A DNA stretch of 25,339 nucleotides from an uncultured Eubacterium sp. (lineage in GTDB: Bacteria; Bacillota; Clostridia; Lachnospirales; Lachnospiraceae). Below, in pieces: positions 1 to 7,638 of this stretch (position 1 is its first letter; each line of letters opens with the position of its first letter). Made by a program: the position numbers and the translations under genes. The notes under the pieces are model-generated. The model was not told where the DNA came from, searched no databases, and saw only the letters and a program-made list of their open reading frames with translations. The stretch spans positions 1 to 25,339 of the forward strand of contig URGC01000026.1 of NCBI GenBank assembly GCA_900547255.1, read 5' to 3'.

Positions 1-81
1 GTGAAGTAAGCATACGCAGACAGGGTGCTGCAGGCTGTGAGGCGGTGGGGCTGTTTGCGCACAGGGCGCGCAAATGCGCAA
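1..81. other. GC-rich non-coding edge with short inverted repeat
   Basis: This stretch lies beyond the stop codon of the last minus-strand gene and is visibly richer in G and C than the rest of the window. It contains a 7-bp inverted repeat (TTTGCGC at 54-60, GCGCAAA at 68-74) that could be part of a terminator for the resistance operon, but no T-tract follows on the minus strand. One plus-strand frame is open from base 3 to a TAG at 90-92, so the end of a plus-strand gene entering from outside cannot be excluded. Confidence 0.3.
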
Positions 82-1410
82 TTAATCTATAGTGGTGGCA
101 TTAGGATATATCCTCCTCATCCTCGCATCATCATAATGCACATCCATCCACTCCTGCCAGCTCTCCTCCGCTGGCACACAATTTCCACGCTCATCATATC
201 TTATAAGTGCCATGCACGAAACCACAATATTGCAGCACATAAACGCAACCAGCACCCATGTAAGCACCTTTCCAAACTTCAGCGGAATCTTTTCAATCCA
301 TGAAGAAACCGTAGGATACAACAGCTTAAACCACACAACCGCAGCTATTCCCCAAAAGAAACAGTAAAGCAGGTTGATTCTTCCCCCAAGATTATACTTA
401 AATCCACTATAATCCCAGAAAACCTTTCCAAATACAATCTCTGTGAATACAGAACACAGATACTCATACGCTCCACCAAGGAATGTTCCTACCCAGAACA
501 AGAACCAGTCGCTCTTATCCTTGTATCTGTAAAGCAACGCTGTTACAATCGCAATTGCAAGCCCCCACACAATACTGAATGGTCCCCATACAACACTGCT
601 CCTGCTCATCCATACCCCTGCCGTTATACGGCAGAATATAGTTTCCGTTATGTCACCTAAAAATGCTCCGATAAAGAACAGCATAATTATCTTGTAAATA
701 TCACATCCACTTGCAAATACATTTTTATTTCTCTCCTGTACTTTGACAGCAGATGCCTCTGGATATGCCCTGTCTATTCTACGGGTTACTTTGTTATAAA
801 TCCAGTTGCCAAGCCTTTTACTGAATTTATCTATATTGTCGTTGGCATTCTCAAGCCACTCAGCATTCTTCTGCTGATTCGCATTTCTTAAATTCTTCTT
901 ATCCTTGCCCTTAACCAGTACAAAAGATGCCACAATATCAACGCCCAGGAGTGCGATAAGAGCTATAAGAATAATGTGTACGACAAGCATTGGCATATTG
1001 GAATATACTCCGAGGAATACGTCATTGCCATATCTTACCGCCAGGAATCCAAGCGCACCTTTAGCTAACGATACAGCCGCACAGATATATCCATCAAAAT
1101 TCCATTTAATGCCGCTGTAATCCCACCATCTCTCATGAAAATATCTCTCAATCAGATGTCCTGCTGCCCACTCAATAACCGCCGCATATATGACAGCAAA
1201 TACGAACAGCACAATCCCAGTCATCCCCTTCAATCCTATCGACATAAGGATTGCGCCTATTCCGTATATTACACAGAACGGCCCATTCACAAGACCTCTG
1301 TTAACAAATCTTTTGTGCTTCGTTGCCCCTGCACACACCTCATAAACCCATCCAAGAAATGAATATATGAAGAACAGCCACAACAACTGATATACGCTAT
1401 AATCACCCAT
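82..1410 (-). CDS. Membrane protein with two CmpB-like (putative ABC transporter type IV) halves
   Basis: This 442-residue polytopic membrane protein is built from two related halves. The first has FFIYSFLGWVYE (13-24), GPFCVIYGIG (43-52) and WDYSG (96-100). The second repeats the pattern with FFIGAFLGDITE (245-256), WGPFSIVWG (275-283) and WDYSG (332-336). A hydrophilic linker (about 167-235) joins them. The aromatic WDYSG and the GPF..IYG motifs are those I associate with the CmpB family (PF06541), described as a putative ABC-transporter type IV; the biochemical role is not established. The start follows AAGGAG at good spacing. It is the last gene after the BceRS-BceAB-like genes, 79 bp behind the permease, so it may be co-transcribed and act at the membrane in the same response; that is inference. 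Confidence 0.7.
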   Translation of the reverse strand: MGDYSVYQLLWLFFIYSFLGWVYEVCAGATKHKRFVNRGLVNGPFCVIYGIGAILMSIGLKGMTGIVLFVFAVIYAAVIEWAAGHLIERYFHERWWDYSGIKWNFDGYICAAVSLAKGALGFLAVRYGNDVFLGVYSNMPMLVVHIILIALIALLGVDIVASFVLVKGKDKKNLRNANQQKNAEWLENANDNIDKFSKRLGNWIYNKVTRRIDRAYPEASAVKVQERNKNVFASGCDIYKIIMLFFIGAFLGDITETIFCRITAGVWMSRSSVVWGPFSIVWGLAIAIVTALLYRYKDKSDWFLFWVGTFLGGAYEYLCSVFTEIVFGKVFWDYSGFKYNLGGRINLLYCFFWGIAAVVWFKLLYPTVSSWIEKIPLKFGKVLTWVLVAFMCCNIVVSCMALIRYDERGNCVPAEESWQEWMDVHYDDARMRRIYPNATTID

Positions 1411-1489
1411 AATATTTTCTCCTTCGTCTGTTATAGCACATGTATATCATATTTTAGCCGCACACGCAATGAATTATAACCTAAAACTT

Positions 1490-3571
1490 CTACCTGTTCT
1501 CTTTTATTATATTTCTGCTGTAGATATAAGTCACAACAAAGTATCCGCCATATATAACAAGCAGGAATACAAATGTCATTCCAACAGATGCAAGCATTGC
1601 ACCCATTCCAAGCGAATCAAGTATTATTCCTATAAATTTAATTCCAAAGATAGAATGTATAATTGCAAGTATCAACGGAAATGCGAAGAATATTCCTATC
1701 TGCTTAAACAGTGCCATATCAATCATTCTCTCATCGACACCGATTTTTCTTATCATTCCGTATCTCTCTTTGTTATCTGAGCTGTCTGACAACTCTTTAA
1801 GTGCAAGAATCGCTGCACTGCTTATAAGAAAGATAATTCCAAGATATAACGCAATGAATGTAACCAAGGCTCCAAGTCCCACACTGCTGTCTATCAAATC
1901 CTGACGTGAGTTGAATGCAAGCCAGCTTGACTTATTGTATATATTTTCAACTATATTGGTAATCTGTTCTTCTATCGCAGCCTTGTCAGCCTTTGAAGAT
2001 GCATTATAATCAGCACACATTCCCATGCTTGAACACTGCGATTCTTCAACAACATTGTCTGCAACAAGAATAATTCCATCATTTATATGCTGTGCAGCTA
2101 TCTCTACAAATCCATTCTGGCACTCATTATATTTTGATTTTAACTCTTTTCCATTTACCTCAATCGTTACACCATATTTTAAAGCCATATTATACATATC
2201 AGAAAAAGCTTTATAATCTGAGAGCATAATAAATTCATCATCATTAAGCTCATATGTCTTAATGCCATAGAGTGCTGCAATCTTGTTGTAGTCACCAACC
2301 TTCATAATCTTGCGGTTCGCTGTATACATCAAATTAGGATACATTTCTGCTATTTTATCATAAGCATTTCCAAGAGTATCCTTTAATGTAAGCCCTGTGC
2401 TATACATATTGTAATTAACAATATCTTTTAATTCCCTTGCAACATCAAATCCATTAGCTTTAAGAGTCTCTGTGATACTAAGCTTTGAATCCTCTAAAAT
2501 CCTGTCATACTTCTCTCTTTCGCTCTCCGACTCTGATGTACTGAACGCATCCTGTAACCTGGCATAACTTGACTTATAAAACTGTATGTCAACCGGAGCA
2601 GTCTCATTGATATTGCCTGACATAGAATCCTTCATTGACAATGCACCAGAAAGTACACTTATCGTAATAAACAGCATTAGACAGATAATTGTCGTTGAGA
2701 AAACTGTTGTGTTAATCTTGCTGCAGAACTGTCTTAATACAAAGCTGTTGATACCTTTATAATACACGCCCTTGATGCTTGAAAAGATTCTTATAAGAAG
2801 TCCTGACAGCGACCAGAATATAAAAAATGTCGCTATGCTTCCCATTGCTATCGGTATGCTAATCCTATCAAGAGTATTCATCTTGTATACACCTTTAGTA
2901 ACCATCCAGTATGCATATGATAACACTCCCACAGCTATTATGAATACTATTGTACAAAGCCATGGATTCTTCATGCTTACTTTCTCTGATTTCCTGCCGG
3001 CATTGATAAGGTCAATAATCTTGCATCTGCTTATAATGATTGTGTTAAATACCATGACAATCACATACATGATAGCAAAATAGATAAGTGTCTTAACACA
3101 TGCTGAGGCTGAGAATACGAACTTGAATTTAGTCATGTCCGCCTCAAACAGATTAGCAACAAGAACGCTCATAAACTGCGATGCCACAACTCCGACAACT
3201 AATCCTACAGCTAACGAGATAATTCCGATAAGAAGTGTCTCTATGAACAGAATCATCGAAATCTTGCGTTTGCCCATTCCAAGTATCATATATGTTCCAA
3301 ATTCCTTATTTCTTCTCTTGATAAGAAATCTGCTCGCATATATAATAAGGAATCCTAATATCAGCGAAACGAAAACACTGACACCTGACAGCATTTCATT
3401 CATTAAATCTATAATCTCATAGGTTCTTTTATTGACATCCATCATAACTGTCTGGCTGTCAAGCGAATTAAACACATAGAACACTGCCACACCTAAGATA
3501 AGAGTAAAGAAATAGACGGCATAATCTTTAAAACTCTTTCCTATATTTTTAAGAGATATTTTAAAGAGCAT
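1490..3571 (-). CDS. bceB: BceB-type ABC transporter permease (FtsX-like)
   Basis: This 693-residue permease has the layout of peptide-antibiotic resistance transporters. There is one N-terminal membrane segment (about 15-35), further segments in the first 300 residues, a large hydrophilic presumably extracellular domain (about 315-545), and three or four C-terminal membrane segments. In characterised Bce systems this domain binds the peptide or its lipid-carrier complex and signals to the partner kinase. Its ATG overlaps the end of the ATPase gene by 11 bp, so the two are translationally coupled. The symbol is by family resemblance; the substrate (bacitracin, lantibiotic or other cell-wall-active peptide) cannot be told. 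The C-terminus ends in a short basic tail. Confidence 0.8.
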   Translation of the reverse strand: MLFKISLKNIGKSFKDYAVYFFTLILGVAVFYVFNSLDSQTVMMDVNKRTYEIIDLMNEMLSGVSVFVSLILGFLIIYASRFLIKRRNKEFGTYMILGMGKRKISMILFIETLLIGIISLAVGLVVGVVASQFMSVLVANLFEADMTKFKFVFSASACVKTLIYFAIMYVIVMVFNTIIISRCKIIDLINAGRKSEKVSMKNPWLCTIVFIIAVGVLSYAYWMVTKGVYKMNTLDRISIPIAMGSIATFFIFWSLSGLLIRIFSSIKGVYYKGINSFVLRQFCSKINTTVFSTTIICLMLFITISVLSGALSMKDSMSGNINETAPVDIQFYKSSYARLQDAFSTSESESEREKYDRILEDSKLSITETLKANGFDVARELKDIVNYNMYSTGLTLKDTLGNAYDKIAEMYPNLMYTANRKIMKVGDYNKIAALYGIKTYELNDDEFIMLSDYKAFSDMYNMALKYGVTIEVNGKELKSKYNECQNGFVEIAAQHINDGIILVADNVVEESQCSSMGMCADYNASSKADKAAIEEQITNIVENIYNKSSWLAFNSRQDLIDSSVGLGALVTFIALYLGIIFLISSAAILALKELSDSSDNKERYGMIRKIGVDERMIDMALFKQIGIFFAFPLILAIIHSIFGIKFIGIILDSLGMGAMLASVGMTFVFLLVIYGGYFVVTYIYSRNIIKENR

Positions 3572-4328
3572 TATTCAAATCTCCCCCAAGAAGTGTTACA
3601 ACATCAATGATTTTATCAAAAAATGCTTTGCGGGAATCACTGCCCTTGTGAATCTCGTTAAATATTTTTCCGTCCTTGATAAATATCACTCTGCCAGCAT
3701 AGCTTGCTGTAAATGCATCATGTGTAACCATAAGGATTGTCGCTCCCAGGTCGCCATTGAGATAATTAAAGCTTTCAAGAAGCATTCTTGATGACTTGGA
3801 ATCAAGCGCACCTGTTGGTTCATCTGCAAGCACCAGCTTAGGATTAGTGACAATTGCTCTCGCACTTGCAACTCTCTGCTTCTGTCCACCTGACATCTGA
3901 TATGGGTACTTGTTAAGCACCTCTCTTATTCCAAGCTTGGAAGCTATATCCTTAACCCTGACATCAATCTCCTTTGCTTTCACGTTCTGTATCGAAAGTG
4001 CCAGCGCAATATTTTCATACGCTGTAAGTGTATCTAAAAGATTGAAATCCTGAAATATGAATCCAAGTTCTTCTCTTCTGAATTTATTTAATTTGTTGCC
4101 TCTAAGTTTGGTAATATCTTCACCTGCAACACATATGCTTCCTGAGGTAACCTTATCGAGTGTCGATATACAGTTAAGCAGTGTAGTTTTACCCGAACCA
4201 CTCGCTCCCATTATCGCAACAAATTCACCATGGCCAACCTCAAATGATATGTTATCAATCGCTTTAGTAAGACTGGATCTGTTGCCATAATACTTTTCAA
4301 TTCTGTCAATTTTAAGTATTGTATCCAT
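3561..4328 (-). CDS. bceA: BceA-type ABC transporter ATP-binding protein
   Basis: This ATPase powers the adjacent permease. Taking ATG at 4328 gives 255 residues, usual for the MacB/LolD/BceA class. Walker A GASGSGKT lies at 41-48, the signature SGGQ at 146-149, Walker B LVLADEP at 165-171 and the switch histidine at 203. An in-frame upstream extension exists, but AAGGAG lies 9 bases before the chosen ATG and immediately next to the preceding ATG, so the internal start is preferred. The gene is separated from the kinase gene by 146 bp that hold a predicted promoter and a BceR-type operator. Its tail overlaps the permease start by 11 bp. Confidence 0.88.
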   Translation of the reverse strand: MDTILKIDRIEKYYGNRSSLTKAIDNISFEVGHGEFVAIMGASGSGKTTLLNCISTLDKVTSGSICVAGEDITKLRGNKLNKFRREELGFIFQDFNLLDTLTAYENIALALSIQNVKAKEIDVRVKDIASKLGIREVLNKYPYQMSGGQKQRVASARAIVTNPKLVLADEPTGALDSKSSRMLLESFNYLNGDLGATILMVTHDAFTASYAGRVIFIKDGKIFNEIHKGSDSRKAFFDKIIDVVTLLGGDLNNAL

Positions 4329-4409
4329 TATTCCCATCTCCTTATATAATTTATGTGATGTGAAAGGTGAGGCTCTGCACTCCTCTGTCATTTCCCACAT
4401 CCTGAATAT

Positions 4410-4438
4410 ATAATAGTCTTACCACCACATTTTGTCGC
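4410..4438 (-). promoter_or_regulatory. Predicted promoter of bceAB
   Basis: On the minus strand GCGACA (4433-4438, four of six matches to the -35 consensus) is followed after 17 bp by TATTAT (4410-4415, five of six). The weak -35 and the operator just upstream fit an activator-dependent promoter. The transcript would have a leader of roughly 75 nt. Confidence 0.5.
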
Positions 4439-4458
4439 ATTTTCAATATTACATAACA

Positions 4459-4472
4459 TTACAAATCTGTAA
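4459..4472. promoter_or_regulatory. BceR-type operator
   Basis: The palindrome TTACAGATTTGTAA (minus strand) is a perfect match to the inverted-repeat pattern TnACA, four bases, TGTAA known for BceR-type response regulators. It starts 20 bp upstream of the predicted -35 of bceA, a typical activator position, and lies between the kinase and the ATPase genes. Further TTACA/TGTAA-like half-sites flank it (TTACAA at 4475-4480, TTACAT at 4449-4454). Confidence 0.65.
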
Positions 4473-4474
4473 TA

Positions 4475-5527
4475 TTACAATGCCTGTTTAAAGAAGTCGT
4501 TTTTATAGAATGTTATATTAACCTTTGTATATTCTCCCTCTTTTGATTCCAATTTAATCTTGTGTCCAAGCTTATCGCATAATTTCTTTGCAATATATAA
4601 TCCCATTCCTGTCGCCTTGGAATAATTTCTTCCGTTCCTCCCTGTGAATGATTTATCAAATACTCTTGAAATGTCTGCCTCACATATACCTATTCCATTA
4701 TCGAATACACTTACCACAACACTGCTCTTATCCTCTGAGGCTGCAATCTTAATTATATTTTCTGGCTTTTCTTTATCGTAATACTTGATGCTGTTGCTCA
4801 CAATCTGGTTTAATATGAATTCAAGCCATTTGGAATCGGTCATGATATCCACACCAAGATTATCCACCTCAAGATTAATGCAGTTTTCCAGCAGATAATC
4901 TTTATTCTTGATTGCAACGGCATTGACAATCTTTGAAAGACGACATTCATTGATAATGTAATCTTTCTCAGCATTTTCACTGCGGACATAATAAAGAATC
5001 TGCTCTATATAATTGTTTATTCGGGATAACTGTGTCGATATCTTATCAAGTAGCTCTTTCTCCTGCATTGCATAACTGCTCTGGTAATTGTGCAGCATAA
5101 GCGTAAGTGAAGCCATCGGAAGCTTGATTTCATGTATCCACATTTCAACATATTCCTTGAAATCTTCCATTCCCACATGGTACTGCTTGACATTTTCAGC
5201 CATAGAACGCTCTGTCTCGGAAAGCACATTATAGAGAATCTCACCCTCATAAAATCCCGGTCTGTATGCGGTCTCAATGACTAAGTATTTCTTATCTATT
5301 CCCTCAAGGTTACGGAGTAATTCATTATAGAAATGTTTCTTTTTATAATAATTAATTGTAACTATCAATATGCACGCAATGCACTCCATTATCATTAACA
5401 GGCAGATAAGCTCTAACGGCATTTTAAATGCAACACACAGCATGATGCTTAACACCAGGGTTACACACACGATAATAATTGTGTATATCCTGTCTTTAAT
5501 ATATCTTTTAAAATCAAAATATCTCAT
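4475..5527 (-). CDS. bceS: BceS-type intramembrane-sensing histidine kinase
   Basis: This 350-residue kinase has two membrane segments near the N-terminus (about 14-34 and 38-58) with almost no external loop, the hallmark of kinases that sense through a partner transporter rather than binding the ligand themselves. The phospho-acceptor is His132 in WIHEIKLPMASL. The ATPase domain shows the N-box (ILNQIVSNSIKYY), the G1 box (FDNGIGI) and the G2 box (ATGMGLYIAKKL). Its start overlaps the regulator stop by 4 bp, so the two are made together. It should phosphorylate the adjacent response regulator when the BceAB transporter engages a peptide. Confidence 0.85.
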   Translation of the reverse strand: MRYFDFKRYIKDRIYTIIIVCVTLVLSIMLCVAFKMPLELICLLMIMECIACILIVTINYYKKKHFYNELLRNLEGIDKKYLVIETAYRPGFYEGEILYNVLSETERSMAENVKQYHVGMEDFKEYVEMWIHEIKLPMASLTLMLHNYQSSYAMQEKELLDKISTQLSRINNYIEQILYYVRSENAEKDYIINECRLSKIVNAVAIKNKDYLLENCINLEVDNLGVDIMTDSKWLEFILNQIVSNSIKYYDKEKPENIIKIAASEDKSSVVVSVFDNGIGICEADISRVFDKSFTGRNGRNYSKATGMGLYIAKKLCDKLGHKIKLESKEGEYTKVNITFYKNDFFKQAL

Positions 5528-6240
5528 ACGAGTATATATCCCTGTCCTTTTCTAGTCTCAATCACATCATCATAGCCTATATCTTTAAGTCTTGCACGCA
5601 GTCTGCTTATATTAACTGTCAGCGCATTGTCGTTAAGATATTCTTCGTTATTCCACAATTCTGTCATAAGCTCATCTCTTGACACGATTGTATCTTTCTT
5701 TGACAACAGATACATAAATATTGTCATCTCATTCTTGGTAAGAAGAATCTCTTTCTTGGTATTATCGCCAACGCCTGACACACTGCCATCTGCATTTTCT
5801 GTATCACTGGTCTTATATTGTATAACGCCTTTTTGCGGAAGTATCGTAAGCCCCCTGTATGTCACATTGGTCTGTCTGCTCTCAAGTCTTTTAAATATCG
5901 CATTAATCCGCAGAAGAAGAATTGTCGGATTATATGGCTTAGTAATGTAATCATCTGCCCCATAGCTCATAGACAGCACTTCATCTGTCTCTGAATCTCT
6001 GCTTGTCACCATAATCACCGGAATATCAGATACCTGTCTTAACTGCTGCAGCACCATCTCTCCGTTCATATATGGGATATTGATATCAAGAAGCACAAGG
6101 TCTGCGCCTGATGCTACAATTGCCTCTTTCACATTATCAAATGCTTCCAGCACATCCGCTTCATATCCTGAGTTATCAAGCAGTGCTTTTAACTCGCTGC
6201 TTATGTCTTTGTCATCTTCAACTATCAATATCTTTTTCAT
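5524..6240 (-). CDS. bceR: BceR-type OmpR-family response regulator
   Basis: This 238-residue regulator has an N-terminal receiver domain (MKKILIVEDD start, phospho-acceptor Asp52 in LLDINIP, conserved Lys in TKPYN) and a C-terminal winged-helix DNA-binding domain (about 140-236, ending ETRKGQGYILV). ATG at 6240 is preferred over in-frame starts further upstream because AAAGGAG precedes it by 6 bases and the family begins at this residue. It overlaps the kinase gene by 4 bp. The likely target is the palindrome in front of bceA. Its own promoter is not clear: TATAAT lies at 6260-6265 on the minus strand with no good -35, inside a hairpin that follows iolB. Confidence 0.88.
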   Translation of the reverse strand: MKKILIVEDDKDISSELKALLDNSGYEADVLEAFDNVKEAIVASGADLVLLDINIPYMNGEMVLQQLRQVSDIPVIMVTSRDSETDEVLSMSYGADDYITKPYNPTILLLRINAIFKRLESRQTNVTYRGLTILPQKGVIQYKTSDTENADGSVSGVGDNTKKEILLTKNEMTIFMYLLSKKDTIVSRDELMTELWNNEEYLNDNALTVNISRLRARLKDIGYDDVIETRKGQGYILV

Positions 6241-6260
6241 ACGAAGCTCCTTTATAAGCA

Positions 6261-6330
6261 TTATAAACCGGCTCCGTCAGCACATTGAGAAGTTATCTTC
6301 ACATCGTGCCAGCAGAGTCGGTTTTTATAA
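6261..6330 (-). terminator. Long imperfect hairpin between iolB and bceR
   Basis: The 70-bp spacer is almost wholly one inverted repeat. The outer arms on the plus strand are AAACCGGCTCCG (6265-6276) and CAGAGTCGGTTT (6313-6324, ten of twelve paired), then GCAC/GTGC, with GAAG/CTTC at the tip. It starts 4 bases after the iolB stop codon. A T-rich tract follows on the plus strand (GGTTTTTATAAT) and a weaker one on the minus strand (GGTTTATAAT), so it may end or attenuate transcription from iolB into bceR. Confidence 0.5.
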
Positions 6331-6333
6331 TTT

Positions 6334-7149
6334 CTATACCATCTTTTCTACTGCTTTTACCCATGCATGATTAGGGTCATCACATGGTGTGAGCTGTCTT
6401 GTATCAGCACCTGCCATAACCCAGAGATAATACACCTGATATCCCGGAGCTGCTGCCACTGGATGATAACCATTTTTAATAGCCACGCTGTCACCATTTT
6501 TGATAATATAGCTTTCTCTTAAAGTCATATCATCATTATACATTACCTGAATGCCAAAGCCCTGTCCAGGATTTACCTTAAAATGATATATTTCCTCCAT
6601 ATTTACCTCAAATGGAAGGTTATCTGTATCATGCTTATGTGATGGGTAGCTAGACCACTGTCCCGGCATGCTGTAAGTTTCACCAAGTACAATTCTGTCT
6701 ACCTTTCCCTCATATTTTGATGTAATAATGTCATTGACATCTCTCTGCCAGTTAAGCTTGCCTCTATGCTCTGTAGTAACGTCATCTTTGTCTATTACAA
6801 ATGCCTCATACTTCTTTCTTGCTTTTACCTTACATACACCGATTTCAAGCATAAGGCTTCCTGTTGCTGTAACTTCATACTTAGAATCTCTTGGAACATA
6901 CACTGTAACAGGCTTTCCATCAAATACATTTCTTCTCGAACCAAGATTATCAAAATTAATATCATCTACTTTGACATTACATGTTCCCTGTAAGATGACT
7001 AAACCAATCTCATACTCTCCTGAATCATATTTACCGCTCTCACCCGGCTCAAGTCTTATTAAATCAAAACCTATCAAATCCAGCTCAGATTCTTTATCTA
7101 CTATCTCCTGATATCCCTTATTATCATTACCTTCATAAAATCTTCTCAT
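6334..7149 (-). CDS. iolB: 5-deoxy-glucuronate isomerase (IolB)
   Basis: This 271-residue protein is a two-cupin enzyme of myo-inositol catabolism that converts 5-deoxy-glucuronate to 2-deoxy-5-keto-gluconate. The family signatures are present: WSSYPSHKHD (metal-binding histidines), EEIYHF (metal-binding Glu) and NGYHPVAAAPGYQVYYLW. Length matches the family. The ATG follows TAGGAGG at good spacing. It stands alone, with no iolA, C, D, E or G nearby, its own predicted promoter and a hairpin behind it. Either the other iol genes lie elsewhere or the enzyme serves a different sugar acid. Confidence 0.9.
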   Translation of the reverse strand: MRRFYEGNDNKGYQEIVDKESELDLIGFDLIRLEPGESGKYDSGEYEIGLVILQGTCNVKVDDINFDNLGSRRNVFDGKPVTVYVPRDSKYEVTATGSLMLEIGVCKVKARKKYEAFVIDKDDVTTEHRGKLNWQRDVNDIITSKYEGKVDRIVLGETYSMPGQWSSYPSHKHDTDNLPFEVNMEEIYHFKVNPGQGFGIQVMYNDDMTLRESYIIKNGDSVAIKNGYHPVAAAPGYQVYYLWVMAGADTRQLTPCDDPNHAWVKAVEKMV

Positions 7150-7179
7150 GCGATTTTCCTCCTAGCTTTAATCAATATT

Positions 7180-7208
7180 AGGATATCGGGATTGCGTGAG
7201 GGTGTCAA
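7180..7208 (-). promoter_or_regulatory. Predicted promoter of iolB
   Basis: On the minus strand a perfect TTGACA (7203-7208) is followed after 17 bp by TATCCT (7180-7185, four of six). The transcript would start about 24 nt before the ATG, just ahead of the TAGGAGG site. Confidence 0.45.
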
Positions 7209-7334
7209 GAGTTATCACTTATTCTGCTGAATATCTCAGGCATTTTAGATGCATACAGATATTGTTCCCATATTACATTTGAGAGTTATAGGACATATTT
7301 TAATGTTTCCTAAAATTCACATTTTGCTTAATCA

Positions 7335-7500
7335 AGATTTATTTTATGGATAAATCCAAATAATCAACATTTGTTGGATTATTTTATCTTTTTCTTGTAA
7401 AAAAAGATAAAAGTAAGGTTTAACGAAGTGTAAAACGCATGATTTTGGATTTTTTATCAAAAAATCTTCTTATTAAGCCAATCTAGTTTGTTTTAAATTC
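7335..7500 (+). repeat. Intergenic element, copy 1 (19-nt invariant core)
   Basis: This occupies most of the gap between iolB and nifJ. It aligns with 14578-14745 in the same orientation, nearly without gaps, at roughly 60-65 percent identity by eye, and the core AGGTTTAACGAAGTGTAAA (7416-7434) is identical. The core is preceded by a hairpin (TTTTATCTTTTT paired with AAAAAGATAAAA, 7382-7412) and followed by TTGGATT (7445-7451) facing AAGCCAA (7475-7481). Another pair, AATCCAA (7353-7359) and TTGGATT (7374-7380), lies upstream. I do not recognise it as a known RNA or mobile element. No open frame of note is present. Confidence 0.7.
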
Positions 7501-7525
7501 ATCCCTACAATTCAATTTTCCTCTA

Positions 7526-7573
7526 ACACAGAACACAAACGCAAAATGCAGAACGCAAACGCACAACGCAAAA
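7526..7573. repeat. Short irregular direct repeats (AACGCA units)
   Basis: Between the intergenic element and the nifJ terminator the plus strand reads as iterations of AACACAAACGCA, GCAGAACGCA, AACGCA and CAACGCA. The unit is too short and irregular to assign. It lies directly at the T-tract side of the terminator. Confidence 0.35.
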
Positions 7574-7601
7574 AGGCTGTGCCCCTTCCGGGACACAGCC
7601 T
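7570..7601 (-). terminator. Rho-independent terminator of nifJ
   Basis: On the minus strand AGGCTGTG and CACAGCCT (7594-7601 and 7574-7581) form an 8-bp stem, extended by CCC/GGG after one mismatch. A 4-nt loop closes it and five T residues follow. It begins 37 bases after the nifJ stop codon. Confidence 0.85.
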
Positions 7602-7638
7602 GAACTGAATCATTAACTAATTCAATTGTCTATTATAA

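Noticed and set aside
4329..4400. An N-terminal extension of the bceA frame
   Set aside because: The chosen ATG has a well-spaced AAGGAG, the extension has no family similarity, and it would cover the leader of bceA.
7335..7500. A riboswitch controlling iolB
   Set aside because: The homologous second copy lies at a convergent gene end, iolB has a predicted promoter downstream of the element, and the alignment runs on the opposite strand equally well.
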